Positions 16,859 to 26,039 are shown, counted from the first letter of the stretch. The stretch: DNA of 37,149 nt from Candidatus Cloacimonadota bacterium (GCA_023228125.1 JALOBT010000028.1:1-37149), one strand, 5' to 3'. Made by a program: numbers and translations. The notes: generated from the sequence alone by a model not told the origin.

Positions 16859-16898
16859 AAAAAAATACAGTGGGGAATGCCGGGCGGCATCCCCACTG
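16859..16898 (-). terminator. Minus-strand Rho-independent terminator after the deiminase gene
   Basis: Read on the minus strand, CAGTGGGGATGCC pairs with GGCATTCCCCACTG (plus coordinates 16868-16898, one bulged base), followed by TATTTTTTT (16859-16867). It lies about 120 nt past the deiminase stop codon and upstream of potA, so it separates these two same-strand genes into different transcription units. A smaller TGCAGGC/GCCTGCA hairpin is at 16820-16838. Confidence 0.88.
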
Positions 16899-17019
16899 CT
16901 CGGAGGGCATTCTATGTAGGGTCTGTAGGCTGATTACAAAATCTCCCATTCCAGTGTATCTGTCAAGAGAAATATTAGGCTTTTCTTCGATATGACTGTT
17001 GATATATTTCAACACATCC

Positions 17020-19005
17020 TCAATGTGCTATAATTAGCTTGCACTTACGCTCTGTCTGAGGACTCTTAAAAAGTAGAAAATAAATACCGCTTGTGGAAAT
17101 CTTTCCACTTTTATCGCGTCCATCCCAGTGGATTTTGCCCTGTTTCTGGAAGACATTTTCTTCATAGACTAATTGTCCTCGCAGGTTGTAAATACTGATC
17201 CGGGCCGGGGCGGGCTGATCCTGCTGGTAATCTATCGACAAAATCTTGCCCTGGCGCAAAGGATTCGGATAGAGCTTCAGGCTCTGCGCTACAGGCACGG
17301 ATACATCCCCGGGATTGCTCAGGGGCAGGATGGTAGCTTCATACCACTCATTCACGGCGGGCAGCCAGCTCAGATTGCCGAAGCTATCCTGGGCTTTGAT
17401 CTGATAGTAAAAATACTCGTCAGCCACCGCAAAATCCGGGGAAAAGATGTATAGATAAAGGTCATTACCGCCATAGATCATCTCCTGAGTATAGCTGGGA
17501 CCTTCATCGATCCTATAACTAAAGGTGACCGAGGATAGGCCGGATTCATCATTGGCCGTTGCGATAAAGGTAGTCTCTTCTCTGCCGATGGTTTCGAGGG
17601 GCTTGTGGCTGAGCGCAGGAGCCTGGGCATCACCTTCCACCACGAAGATATGGGGATCAAGTTCGGCAAAATCCGGTTGGCTGCGTTTGCGTCCGCCATT
17701 ATCCGCGGCCTGGATAAAATAGCGGATCGTATCGCCGGCGGCATGACTGGTGATAAAGCCCTGATAGCCGTATCCGCCAGTGGGATTCAGCAGGCTGTAT
17801 TGCCATTCTGAACTATTTAATTGATAGGCTATAAACAGCGAATCTGCATTGAGCGCAGCCCCGCTGTGGGCCACGATCTGGGCCGAAAATACATATTCCG
17901 CACTATAATCCTGAGTGCCAAAATAGGGCTGATGCGAGATCTCCAGCATGCGGGCATCCGGAATCTCATGAGTGCGGCAATGCAGGGCATCCGTGCTTTC
18001 CCAGGGGCTAGAATAGCTTCCGGCCACTCCGATGATCTCATATCCTGGCAGAGCCTGGGCATAGACCTGCAAGGCGGCAGCATCGTAGCTGCTATTCATG
18101 ATCGGCACAAAAACACGCCGGTTTAGAATCAAGGAATTTGAATAAGGTTGATTTTGCGGGGTATTCACCCGATACACATGGTAGGGATAGCCCCAGGCGC
18201 AGATCTGCCCTGCAAAGTAATTTGCCGTAGCTTCGATGGCGTTATATTGGGAATGCGAGGGTGGCACACTGCGGATCAGGATTTTATCCGGCGCCAAAAA
18301 CTTGCCCCAGCAATCTATATGATCTATATAGGTATTATTCGGATCCTGCACCACATGATAATTCGTGATGCCCAGATAGGAGCCCATGAGGTTATTCACA
18401 TTGCTCTGATTATTGGAGTTTTCGCTGTAGGCAATCTGCGTCTGAGCAGCGGTATTGATCCCGTCCGTCATATAATTACCACCGGTCTGAGATAGATTCA
18501 TACCATAATAAGGCAGATCAAATTCATCGGCAAAGAGAGCTGGAACCAGGTTATCGCCCGGACGGGGACGGTTGTATTGAAAGTCCAGAACCCCATAATC
18601 TCCATTGCCATCAAAGAGAAACCAAGGCCCATAATCCCGCACCCAATATGAATCTGTGCTGGCAATCATAAAGCTCACCCGATCCAGATTCACTCCCGCA
18701 GAGCTGAAGGAATTCCGCGCAGAATTCATCTGGGAAGTGCTGCTCACCAGACATACCACATCCACATTCTGGGTGAATTGTGCCACCAAAGAGCTGGGAA
18801 TACCCAGAGGATAGCGGATCATCACCTCACTATTGGGCTCAAATTCCGCAATCGGCCGCACCGGCGAACTGGGAGGCGGGGTCTGCGTAAAACGCTCTTC
18901 CCAAGCAAAAGACAGGCCTTCAGCGCAAACTTGGCTGGCCTGTAAAACACTGCCCAAGCACAGGCTCAAGCAGATTATAGCTATTATACGGTAAGTAATT
19001 TTCAT
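17020..19005 (-). CDS. Secreted peptidylarginine deiminase, P. gingivalis PPAD-like
   Basis: 661 aa. Signal peptide about 1-28. The catalytic domain (about 40-350) matches my recollection of Porphyromonas gingivalis PPAD closely, including TDSYW-RDY, YNRPRP, TGGNYMTDG, DCWGK-LAP-KILIR and TDALHCRTHE. Catalytic residues D124, H229, D231, N290 and C343 correspond to PPAD D130, H236, D238, N297 and C351. R146 and R148 correspond to R152/R154, which bind the C-terminal carboxylate. It should therefore convert C-terminal peptide arginines to citrulline and ammonia outside the cell. Ig-like modules follow (about 350-570), then a type IX-style sorting domain (575-661) with LYPNPL and a GIYFLLF strand. 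Agmatine deiminases share the fold but lack the signal and sorting domains. It is likely monocistronic, with a terminator downstream. Confidence 0.93.
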   Translation of the reverse strand: MKITYRIIAIICLSLCLGSVLQASQVCAEGLSFAWEERFTQTPPPSSPVRPIAEFEPNSEVMIRYPLGIPSSLVAQFTQNVDVVCLVSSTSQMNSARNSFSSAGVNLDRVSFMIASTDSYWVRDYGPWFLFDGNGDYGVLDFQYNRPRPGDNLVPALFADEFDLPYYGMNLSQTGGNYMTDGINTAAQTQIAYSENSNNQSNVNNLMGSYLGITNYHVVQDPNNTYIDHIDCWGKFLAPDKILIRSVPPSHSQYNAIEATANYFAGQICAWGYPYHVYRVNTPQNQPYSNSLILNRRVFVPIMNSSYDAAALQVYAQALPGYEIIGVAGSYSSPWESTDALHCRTHEIPDARMLEISHQPYFGTQDYSAEYVFSAQIVAHSGAALNADSLFIAYQLNSSEWQYSLLNPTGGYGYQGFITSHAAGDTIRYFIQAADNGGRKRSQPDFAELDPHIFVVEGDAQAPALSHKPLETIGREETTFIATANDESGLSSVTFSYRIDEGPSYTQEMIYGGNDLYLYIFSPDFAVADEYFYYQIKAQDSFGNLSWLPAVNEWYEATILPLSNPGDVSVPVAQSLKLYPNPLRQGKILSIDYQQDQPAPARISIYNLRGQLVYEENVFQKQGKIHWDGRDKSGKISTSGIYFLLFKSPQTERKCKLIIAH

Positions 19006-19045
19006 CTTCTGTATTCATCTCCAAAACTCTTATTCCTTTTTTACA

Positions 19046-19061
19046 TACAATTTTTGTGCCT
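19046..19061 (-). promoter_or_regulatory. Candidate sigma-54-like promoter for the deiminase gene
   Basis: On the minus strand AGGCACAAAAATTGTA aligns to TGGCACG-N4-TTGCW with exact GG-to-G spacing of 12 bp (GG at 19060-19059, G at 19048). The -24 GGCAC block is perfect, but the invariant -12 GC reads GT. Initiation would fall near 19036, about 30 nt before the start codon. The -12 deviation makes it a weak call. Confidence 0.35.
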
Positions 19062-19469
19062 ATTTTGGGATTTATTGCAAAACAGGGCTGTCTTTGTAGA
19101 GATTTTCCGCAGGAACGGCGTTTTGCGCTACGATAAAACGCTAAAACTTCTGATAATCCAATAAATCCATTCGATCCGCCTGATCTGCGTTCTATAATAA
19201 ATGAACCCCCGCAGAAACTGCGCCCTGCGCCACGGCAACACATTGAAACCATGAAACTTTAAAGCCTCCTGCTCCCTCAAAACCTCCTAAACTTTCTCGA
19301 CTTTCTAAACCTAGCCAAAAAAAATCTCTTTACAGATTCTGAATGAAAATTAGAGTGTGCATCTGGGTGAAAACCCGCTTAAATTGTGTAATAGACAAGA
19401 AGAAATGAAATGGCGAATACAATGGCTAAAAGTGGAGATTATGAATAATAGCAGATATAAGGATACGCG
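19062..19469. other. Intergenic region with a dispersed-repeat relic
   Basis: About 400 nt between the divergent deiminase and HhH-barrel genes. The stretch 19129-19195 (gataaaacgctaaaac...aatccaataaatcca...gatccgc..gatctgcgttctat) is a diverged member of the repeat found twice at 26806-26872 and 26943-27003. The remainder is AT-rich and presumably holds promoters in both directions; no clear -35/-10 pair was identified for the plus-strand operon. Confidence 0.6.
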
Positions 19470-22247
19470 ATGAAAAAGCTCTTTTTGGTGCTCTTTGCCC
19501 TCTGGTGCATAGGCTTTCTCGCTGCCAAGGTGGATCTGAATACAGCCTCCTTGAGCGAATTGAAACAGCTTCCCATATCGGAAGCTCAGGCGCGTGATAT
19601 TTATGAGTACAGGACCTTTGTGAAGATCCTGGAAAATATCTATGACCTGAGGGATATTCCCTCTATAGATCAGCGCACTTTGAACATATTAAAACCCCTG
19701 GTGGTGGTCTCGCTATACACCCAGACCGATGAAGCGGCCCTCCGCAGAGAGGAGATCCGGGGCCTTATCGAGCGCCTGGACAGCAATGAAGGTGCCTCAG
19801 AAGGCATGGCCGACGTCTGGCAGGACTTCCTGATGACGCCGCAAAATGTGAACCGCATGCACTTTGATGATTTCATCAGTTTGCCCAATGTCTCCGCGGT
19901 GGATGCTGTGGCCGTCCTCAAGAGAGTGGCCAGAGGTGATACCATTGCCGATACCAGGGATTTGCGCAATACCATGGGCATCTCCTATTACGGTTATTCA
20001 AACCTGAGGAATTACGTGTATTTCCGTGAGCCTCCGGTGAAGAACCGGCTGATGTTTGACGCCTCGGCAGAGTATTTTACCCGTCCGTATGAGGAGGGGC
20101 AATACGATATGCTGCATGAAATCTTTGTACCCGAAGACTATGGTAATAGCTGGATCAATATTACGCAAAACAAACGCAATTCCTATTGGGGTTACTATAA
20201 CGTGGGTCAAGTGCAGCCGGATATGATGGCCAAGCTGAGAATGCGTTATGGCAACAACTTCAAGGCCGGCATCATGAGCTACAGCCCGAAGTCAAGTACC
20301 GGACTGCTGTTCTCGGAGGCAGACTATGGCACGGATAGGGATGTGATCAATACCACCAAGTATTATGCCGGTTATGAAAATACCCGTCTGCCAAAGACGG
20401 ACAATACCTCGCTGAAACTGTATCTGGGGCATTACCGCGCCACTTACGGGGAAGGTTTGGTGATGGAAAACACCGATTATTACAGCGCCCGCAAGACTGG
20501 ATTTGGCTTTAGCAAACGCATCATGGGCATTTCTCCGGATCTTTCGCGTACTCAGGAATATGCTCTGAGAGGTGCTGCCATTGAGATCAAGAATCCCAAG
20601 TTTGGCGCGGCCTTCTTCGTTTCAGACGATGAAAAAGACGCCATGGCCTATGTGAATCCAGACGGCAGCTATGTGCTGCGGGACAACTATGGCAACGACG
20701 TATTTATAGACGAGGATGGCGCTCAATACTATCTTAAAAATGCCGTGCGCATTTACACTTATGAAGACGGCAGCGTGGTGAATACAGACAAACGCAAGCT
20801 CTTCAGCTATGTGACCCCCACTTTGCCTTATGATAATGATTCTTTACTTGAGGCAGAACAGTGGTTCAATGAGATCTTAAGCCCCACTCCCCCGCAGGGA
20901 CAGGACTATCAAGGCTGGGCCATGCCTTATATCAATCTCGCCACCCGCAGGGATGCATTACGCGAAAAGCTCTGGGGCACCCACTTGCAGGTGAGTCCCT
21001 TCATCGGCACCAAGCTCGGTTTTACCACTTACACCGCCCTGTATGATAATGCCCATCTGGTGGTACCGGGTTTTCACGAGCTCTTGCCCATGGTGATCCG
21101 TGATTCATATTATTATACCAAACTCACTAAGGCCTTGAATTCCGAAATCTCCAATATGTACAGCACTCAGACCGATAATTATAGCCGGGACTACCGCAGA
21201 GTGATCGGCTTTGATGCCGGCACGGTGTTGGGACATATCGCCCTGCAGGGAGAATATGCGGAGCTCAGCGTGAATGGCGAAGACCACAAGCTGGGTGATG
21301 ATCCCAGTGCCTGGCTGGCCAGTGCGCACAGTCAGTTTGAAAACCTGTATTTCCTCACCCTGATCCGGAATTACGATGCGGATTTTGAGAATCCCTATAG
21401 CAATAGCTTTTCGGAACACGAACGCTTTGACGATACCATCCTGGAAAAGAACATCTATGCGCTCACGAATCCCGCGCTTTCCGATATCTATCAGAATGGC
21501 AATCAATCCGCCCCGGAGAAAGGGGTCTATTTTGAAACCCGTTACAAATTCAATAACTACTTCACCGTGGGCCGCAGCTATCTGGACCTCTGGGAAAGAC
21601 AGAGTGACGGACGTCGCAGCGCCAGATTCCAGACTGAATTGGAATTTCGCCCGCTGTATCAATTGGGCATGCGGCTGCGTTACAAGAACCAGGTAAACCG
21701 CTATGACGATACGGCCGAGCGCGGAGTATCCAAGACCAACGAATACACCATGTCCGTGCGCAGTTTCCTGTCAAACAGGGATTTCCTGGAGCTGGAATAC
21801 CGCTATAACACGGTGCTCAGCCCCCCTTACACCTCACTTACGAATCCTGCCCAGCCGGGTAATAATACCATGGCTGCGGCGATGACTCTGATGACCGGTG
21901 ATTATATCGCTGTGAATTATACTCACAATTTCAGTGATAATCTGAAAGTGCAAGGCTCCTTCAATTTCTGGTATGGCCATGGCATTTCTCACTGGGATTG
22001 GGAGGATATGGAAATAGACTTCATGGGCGAAAAAGGTGTCAAAGCCTGGGTCGCCGTCTCCAGCCGCATTTCAAACAATATGTATATGAATATTAAGTTC
22101 CGCAACAAAACCTATCAGGATAAAGAGCTCAGAATCCGCCAGAACAACGATCCCGATCATCCCAACCTGGCAGATCAGCTCACCTATTTTGACAGAGTGG
22201 AGCATAGTGAAAACACCATCCGTATTTCCCTTGATTATCGCTTCTAA
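19470..22247 (+). CDS. Helix-hairpin-helix protein fused to an outer-membrane barrel
   Basis: 925 aa. Signal peptide 1-19 (ends FLAA). A ComEA-like HhH module (about 20-75, KVDLNTASLSELKQLPISEA) is followed by a second HhH-like block (about 120-190, ending GISYYGYSNLRNYV). From about 195 on the sequence is alternating, Tyr/Asn/Asp-rich beta structure ending in SLDYRF, with a terminal Phe as in outer-membrane barrels. Periplasmic HhH domains of this type bind DNA without sequence preference in ComEA, so a role in DNA binding or uptake is possible but unproven; similar fusions occur in Bacteroidota. The start follows a weak AAGGAT site. It opens a four-gene operon (next gene 13 nt downstream). 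Confidence 0.85.
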   Translation: MKKLFLVLFALWCIGFLAAKVDLNTASLSELKQLPISEAQARDIYEYRTFVKILENIYDLRDIPSIDQRTLNILKPLVVVSLYTQTDEAALRREEIRGLIERLDSNEGASEGMADVWQDFLMTPQNVNRMHFDDFISLPNVSAVDAVAVLKRVARGDTIADTRDLRNTMGISYYGYSNLRNYVYFREPPVKNRLMFDASAEYFTRPYEEGQYDMLHEIFVPEDYGNSWINITQNKRNSYWGYYNVGQVQPDMMAKLRMRYGNNFKAGIMSYSPKSSTGLLFSEADYGTDRDVINTTKYYAGYENTRLPKTDNTSLKLYLGHYRATYGEGLVMENTDYYSARKTGFGFSKRIMGISPDLSRTQEYALRGAAIEIKNPKFGAAFFVSDDEKDAMAYVNPDGSYVLRDNYGNDVFIDEDGAQYYLKNAVRIYTYEDGSVVNTDKRKLFSYVTPTLPYDNDSLLEAEQWFNEILSPTPPQGQDYQGWAMPYINLATRRDALREKLWGTHLQVSPFIGTKLGFTTYTALYDNAHLVVPGFHELLPMVIRDSYYYTKLTKALNSEISNMYSTQTDNYSRDYRRVIGFDAGTVLGHIALQGEYAELSVNGEDHKLGDDPSAWLASAHSQFENLYFLTLIRNYDADFENPYSNSFSEHERFDDTILEKNIYALTNPALSDIYQNGNQSAPEKGVYFETRYKFNNYFTVGRSYLDLWERQSDGRRSARFQTELEFRPLYQLGMRLRYKNQVNRYDDTAERGVSKTNEYTMSVRSFLSNRDFLELEYRYNTVLSPPYTSLTNPAQPGNNTMAAAMTLMTGDYIAVNYTHNFSDNLKVQGSFNFWYGHGISHWDWEDMEIDFMGEKGVKAWVAVSSRISNNMYMNIKFRNKTYQDKELRIRQNNDPDHPNLADQLTYFDRVEHSENTIRISLDYRF

Positions 22248-22260
22248 CGTGGAGGAAAAC

Positions 22261-23691
22261 ATGTTATCAAATAAATCTTTAATCATCCTTGCCCTGCTGC
22301 TCTTAGTCACTACACTAAGTGCTTTCAGCATTACAGACACCCATTTTGGTTACCGTTATGGCGCCCTGGATGCCAGAGGCTTTGCCATGGGTAGTGCCGG
22401 CATGTATAACAATATGCGTCCCGCCGGTTTTGTGCTGAATCCGGCCAATCTCACCGCAATGCAAAAAACTCTCGGTCTGAATGTAAACACCATGATCAAC
22501 CGGGCCGAAGACACCCGCATGCTCCCGCTCTACAATTCCTTTGACAATTACATCGATGATGCGGTCTATGCCTCGAATATCAATGCCTTTACGGATTTCT
22601 CCGGAGCTGGCTTTGGCTCTTATGCTTTCGCTAATTTCCGGGTGGGACTGGGTGCTTATCACGCACCTTATGCCAGTTTTAACGGCAACTACCGGGAAGA
22701 GATCCGCAACAACCGCAATACAGACAACGATGGCTATCCCGAAAAGCTCGCCCAAAACGATATCGAAAACGAAGGCGCTCTGCTGAAGACCGGTTTGGCC
22801 CTGGCTGTGGCTTACGAATATGCAGATTATTGGAATGCAAATCTGGGCTTTGATTTTGCTCTGATGAATGCAGATATCACCCAGGATACCAATATCCGCT
22901 GGACAGATTGGTCCCGCCAGCAGATGGCCGCCGATGTAGTCTTGCCAGATTATCAGCATCTTAGCAAGTGGGAGCTGGAAGGCCAGCAGATGAAGATCGG
23001 TGCAGCTTTCAGGCTGGGGCCGCGCTTTGGCCTGGGTATGACCTACACTCCCCAAACCACCCTGGATCTCAGCGGCACAGATTATACCTTTAGAGATGCT
23101 TACCGCAATACTCCTCTGGATAGCACCTTTGTGGTCCTGGCCAAAGATCATGATCTGCCCAGCGAGATGAGGCTTGGCTTTAGCTATTTCCCGCGCAACG
23201 TGATGAATACGATCTTCAATGTGGATGTGGAAATGGTGAACTACAGCGATTCCATGGATTTCCTGGATGACGTGTATAATTTCTATGCCGGAGTGGAGCA
23301 TCACATCGTGAACCGCATCCCTCTGCGCTTGGGCTTCCAGGCTGTAAATAGCTATTTCCTGGATAGCAAACCCGGGATAAATGCTGCGGGTGACGACATC
23401 ATCCTCTATACTGCAAATAAAGTGCTTACACCCATGATCACCGGTGGTTCTTCCGTAAAACTGATCAAAAACGTCGTCTTAGACCTGGGCTTTGGCTATG
23501 CCTGGCGCGAGTATGAAGCCCTGGATCTCTTTGGCGATGCCTATTACAACGATAAAAACTATACCGGGTCAAGTTCCTACGTCCTCTGGCCCAATCAATA
23601 CATAAATCTTCAAAACCGCGGTTGGGAAAATCCCGACAAAGTTACAGAAAGCTTCATCACCCTGAATGCCGGCCTGTCATTTAGCTGGTAA
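22261..23691 (+). CDS. Outer-membrane barrel protein, FadL/PorV-like
   Basis: 476 aa. The start is the ATG at 22261 after GGAGGAAA; an upstream in-frame ATG at 22189 would overlap the previous gene and spoil the signal peptide. Signal peptide 1-21. The mature N-terminus (YGALDARGFAMGSAGMYNN...NPANL) carries the A-R-G-x-A-M-G-x-A-G ... NPA signature seen in FadL/PorV/TraF-like barrels. The rest is alternating beta strands with Tyr/Trp/Asp turns, ending in LSFSW with a terminal aromatic. It lies 13 nt after the HhH-barrel gene and 21 nt before the 5'-nucleotidase gene. Likely an outer-membrane channel or a partner for secreted proteins; substrate unknown. Confidence 0.8.
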   Translation: MLSNKSLIILALLLLVTTLSAFSITDTHFGYRYGALDARGFAMGSAGMYNNMRPAGFVLNPANLTAMQKTLGLNVNTMINRAEDTRMLPLYNSFDNYIDDAVYASNINAFTDFSGAGFGSYAFANFRVGLGAYHAPYASFNGNYREEIRNNRNTDNDGYPEKLAQNDIENEGALLKTGLALAVAYEYADYWNANLGFDFALMNADITQDTNIRWTDWSRQQMAADVVLPDYQHLSKWELEGQQMKIGAAFRLGPRFGLGMTYTPQTTLDLSGTDYTFRDAYRNTPLDSTFVVLAKDHDLPSEMRLGFSYFPRNVMNTIFNVDVEMVNYSDSMDFLDDVYNFYAGVEHHIVNRIPLRLGFQAVNSYFLDSKPGINAAGDDIILYTANKVLTPMITGGSSVKLIKNVVLDLGFGYAWREYEALDLFGDAYYNDKNYTGSSSYVLWPNQYINLQNRGWENPDKVTESFITLNAGLSFSW

Positions 23692-23712
23692 ACATCCTTT
23701 AAGGGGGATAGT

Positions 23713-25371
23713 GTGAATAAATATATCTTACTTTCAGTGCTTGTAATGGCACTGAGCCTCAGCTTTGCTACCGATTTGCGCCTGGACGTGATCTGGTCAA
23801 ACGATGTCCATGGCGGCATCGATCGCTCTGAGGCCACCTTCATGAATCCGGAATTCCCTCCCCAATTGGGCGGAGGAGCTTCCGCTGCTACCTTGATCAA
23901 ACATCTACGCAGCTGGTCTGATGATGAAACGCGGGCAAATCTGCTGCTGGATGCCGGAGACTTTTTTCAAGGCCGTCCAGTGGGCACAGTGACCCAGGGA
24001 CGCGCTGTAATAGAATTTATGAATGCCGTAGGCTATGAAGCCATGACCCTCGGCAACCATGAATTTGACATCATGCAGCCAGAATTGATAGAAACCCTGG
24101 AGATGGCAGATTTCCCCATCCTGAGCTGCAATGTGATCGATACCAATACCGGTGAGATTCCCTACTATGCCAGGCCTTACATCATCGTAAACAAATTGGG
24201 AATGCGCATCGGCATCCTGGGCGTAACCACCACAGATACCAAACAAATGAGCTTCCCGGAGAATATCAAGAATATAGATTTTCTGGATGAGAAAGTCACC
24301 GTCACCAAATATGTGAAAATCCTGCGCGAAGAAGAGAAGGTGGATCTCGTGATAGTTCTGGGACATGCCGGGCTGCCTTATGACATCGAAAAAACCTACC
24401 TGAGCCGCTACGACGCCCAGGGAACTCCTCTCTATGCAGAACGTCGTGCCCATTGGGGTTATGACGCTCAGGAGATCGCCCGCGAGGTGCCAGGCATCGA
24501 TCTTTTCATCGGTGGACACATCCACAAAGGCGTGCCCAAACCCTGGATCGATCCCGTCACTCACACCATGGTGATCCAAGGCTATGCCTATGGCTCCGGA
24601 ATAGGGCTCATCACCCTCACCATCGATCCCCAGACCAAGACTGTGAGCGGATATGAGACTCCAGCCCTGCGGGAAGGCGCTCTGATCACCCTGTTTGAAG
24701 ATCAGTTTATCCCCGATCCCGAAATCTCAGAAATGATCGAAGCCCAAGTGGCAATCGCCGAAAAAGGCATGGATGAGATAGTGGGCAGCGCCGGAGCGCA
24801 TCTTTCCCGCACCAATGTGGATGCGCAATCCCCTATGGGAAATACCATCGTAGATGCCATGCGCTATATGGTGGATGCAGATTTTGCCTTCCTGAATCTG
24901 GGTGGCGTGCGCGCCGAGATCAAATACGGCCCCGTAAGCTATCGCGATATCTTCCAGGTGATGCCCTTTGACAATATGTTGATCAGCTTTCAGTGCGATG
25001 GCGCGACCCTGAAAAGAATCATCGAAACCCGTGTGGAAGGCAGCCGCGCCGGACTCATCGTCTCGGGAGTAAACGTGGTCTATTCCCGCACTCGTCCCAG
25101 TTGGGACAGAGTGACCACCCTGAAGATCGGTGGCGAGCCCTGGGATCCCAATAAGATCTACACCGTGGCCACTACAGACTTCCTCATGCAAGGCAATGCC
25201 GGACTCACTATGCTGATGAATATCCCCTCGGAAGATGTAACAAATCACAACATCAACCTGCGGGATGCCATCGTGCACTATTTCAAGCAAAAATCGCCAA
25301 TCAATACCAAGATTGACGATCGCTGGAAACGCAATGATGACTCCACTATGGCTGCCTGGATGAAACCATGA
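23713..25371 (+). CDS. Periplasmic 5'-nucleotidase / metallophosphoesterase
   Basis: 552 aa, UshA-like. The start is GTG after AAGGGGGAT, opening signal peptide 1-19. The N-terminal metallophosphoesterase domain has the five metal motifs: SNDVHGG (D31, H33), LLDAGDFFQG, GNHEFD, GHAG and GGHIHKG. The C-terminal nucleotidase domain (about 370-520) has NTIVDAM, NLGGVRAEI, VMPFDN and a late QGNAGLT motif. The enzyme should hydrolyse extracellular nucleotides to nucleosides and phosphate in the periplasm or at the cell surface. Its stop overlaps the flavodoxin start by 4 nt. Co-expression with a DNA-binding-like HhH barrel and an outer-membrane channel is compatible with nucleic-acid salvage, an inference only. 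Confidence 0.92.
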   Translation: MNKYILLSVLVMALSLSFATDLRLDVIWSNDVHGGIDRSEATFMNPEFPPQLGGGASAATLIKHLRSWSDDETRANLLLDAGDFFQGRPVGTVTQGRAVIEFMNAVGYEAMTLGNHEFDIMQPELIETLEMADFPILSCNVIDTNTGEIPYYARPYIIVNKLGMRIGILGVTTTDTKQMSFPENIKNIDFLDEKVTVTKYVKILREEEKVDLVIVLGHAGLPYDIEKTYLSRYDAQGTPLYAERRAHWGYDAQEIAREVPGIDLFIGGHIHKGVPKPWIDPVTHTMVIQGYAYGSGIGLITLTIDPQTKTVSGYETPALREGALITLFEDQFIPDPEISEMIEAQVAIAEKGMDEIVGSAGAHLSRTNVDAQSPMGNTIVDAMRYMVDADFAFLNLGGVRAEIKYGPVSYRDIFQVMPFDNMLISFQCDGATLKRIIETRVEGSRAGLIVSGVNVVYSRTRPSWDRVTTLKIGGEPWDPNKIYTVATTDFLMQGNAGLTMLMNIPSEDVTNHNINLRDAIVHYFKQKSPINTKIDDRWKRNDDSTMAAWMKP

Positions 25372-25838
25372 AAATCCTGATCGTCTATCACAGCGAGAGC
25401 GGACATACCACAGCCTTTGCCGAAGGGATTTTTGGCAAGCTCACCGCTTTGGGGCATGTTGTGAATAGCATTCAATTGGAAACCGCTGCAGCGGTAAAGC
25501 TGGCCCCCCTGCGGGTAAAGCAGACCATAGATTTTGTGAATCTGCCCGATCCAGGGGACTATGATGCTCTGCTCTTTGGCGGACCTATCTGGGCCTGGGG
25601 CCCATCTCCGGTAATCATAGCAGCCATCCGCAAAATGGGAAAACTCACCGGTAAGACCTGCCTGCCCTTTGCCACTATGGGGTTTACTGGAGGCAAGACC
25701 GCGCTCCGCTATATGTCCCGCGAACTCGGAACCAAAGGTGCCAAAGTGCTGCCCGGTGCGGTCTGCAAACATATGCTCTGCAATTTTGCCGACGAGATAG
25801 AGAAGAACGCGGGCAGAATCGCCGCTTTACTCAGTTAA
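25368..25838 (+). CDS. Flavodoxin-family protein
   Basis: 156 aa, cytoplasmic. The N-terminus KILIVYHSESGHTTAFAEG contains the FMN phosphate-binding loop (SESGHTT). FGGPIWAWGPSP is the second FMN-contacting loop, followed by a TMGFTGGKTA segment. The size fits short-chain flavodoxins or WrbA-like fold proteins that carry electrons or reduce quinones; the exact partner cannot be told. Start ATG overlaps the nucleotidase stop codon (ATGA), so it is the last gene of that operon, which closes at the terminator 16 nt downstream. Confidence 0.88.
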   Translation: MKILIVYHSESGHTTAFAEGIFGKLTALGHVVNSIQLETAAAVKLAPLRVKQTIDFVNLPDPGDYDALLFGGPIWAWGPSPVIIAAIRKMGKLTGKTCLPFATMGFTGGKTALRYMSRELGTKGAKVLPGAVCKHMLCNFADEIEKNAGRIAALLS

Positions 25839-25853
25839 ATAAGAAACCATCAG

Positions 25854-25888
25854 GCCGGAAGCAGTGTAAAGCCCGCTTCCGGCTTTTC
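25854..25888 (+). terminator. Rho-independent terminator of the HhH/nucleotidase/flavodoxin operon
   Basis: GCCGGAAGC (25854-25862) pairs with GCTTCCGGC (25875-25883) across a 12-nt loop and is followed by TTTT. It lies directly after the flavodoxin stop codon. Confidence 0.88.
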
Positions 25889-25918
25889 GTGTGCACCGTA
25901 ACGCTGGATTTATCCGGC

Positions 25919-26039
25919 CGTAGCACTGTCTTCAGACGGTGCGTGTCCAAGCTTTGTAAAGCAACTTTTCATAAACATGCCCTGCATATTTCGCACCAAC
26001 TAATACCGATGCAACCGCCGTCTAAAGACAGCGCTACGG
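25919..26039. repeat. Inverted pair of a 25-bp dispersed repeat
   Basis: CGTAGCACTGTCTTCAGACG (from 25919) recurs in inverted orientation as CGCCGTCTAAAGACAGCGCTACG (about 26017-26038), and a third direct copy is at 26390-26412. The copies share a core GTAGCGCTGTCTTNAGACGGCG with few changes. No gene lies between them. It belongs to the repeat nest that fills 25.9-27.1 kb. Confidence 0.7.

Noticed and set aside
17020..19005. Agmatine deiminase working with the neighbouring potABC
   Set aside because: The protein has a signal peptide, a sorting domain and PPAD-specific arginine contacts, and a terminator separates it from potA.
18920..19252. 110-aa minus-strand open frame overlapping the deiminase start
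   Set aside because: It crosses a repeat relic and the deiminase signal peptide region in another frame; no domain.
22189..22260. Upstream ATG for the FadL/PorV-like gene
   Set aside because: It overlaps the previous coding region; the ATG at 22261 has a strong GGAGGAAA site and opens the signal peptide.
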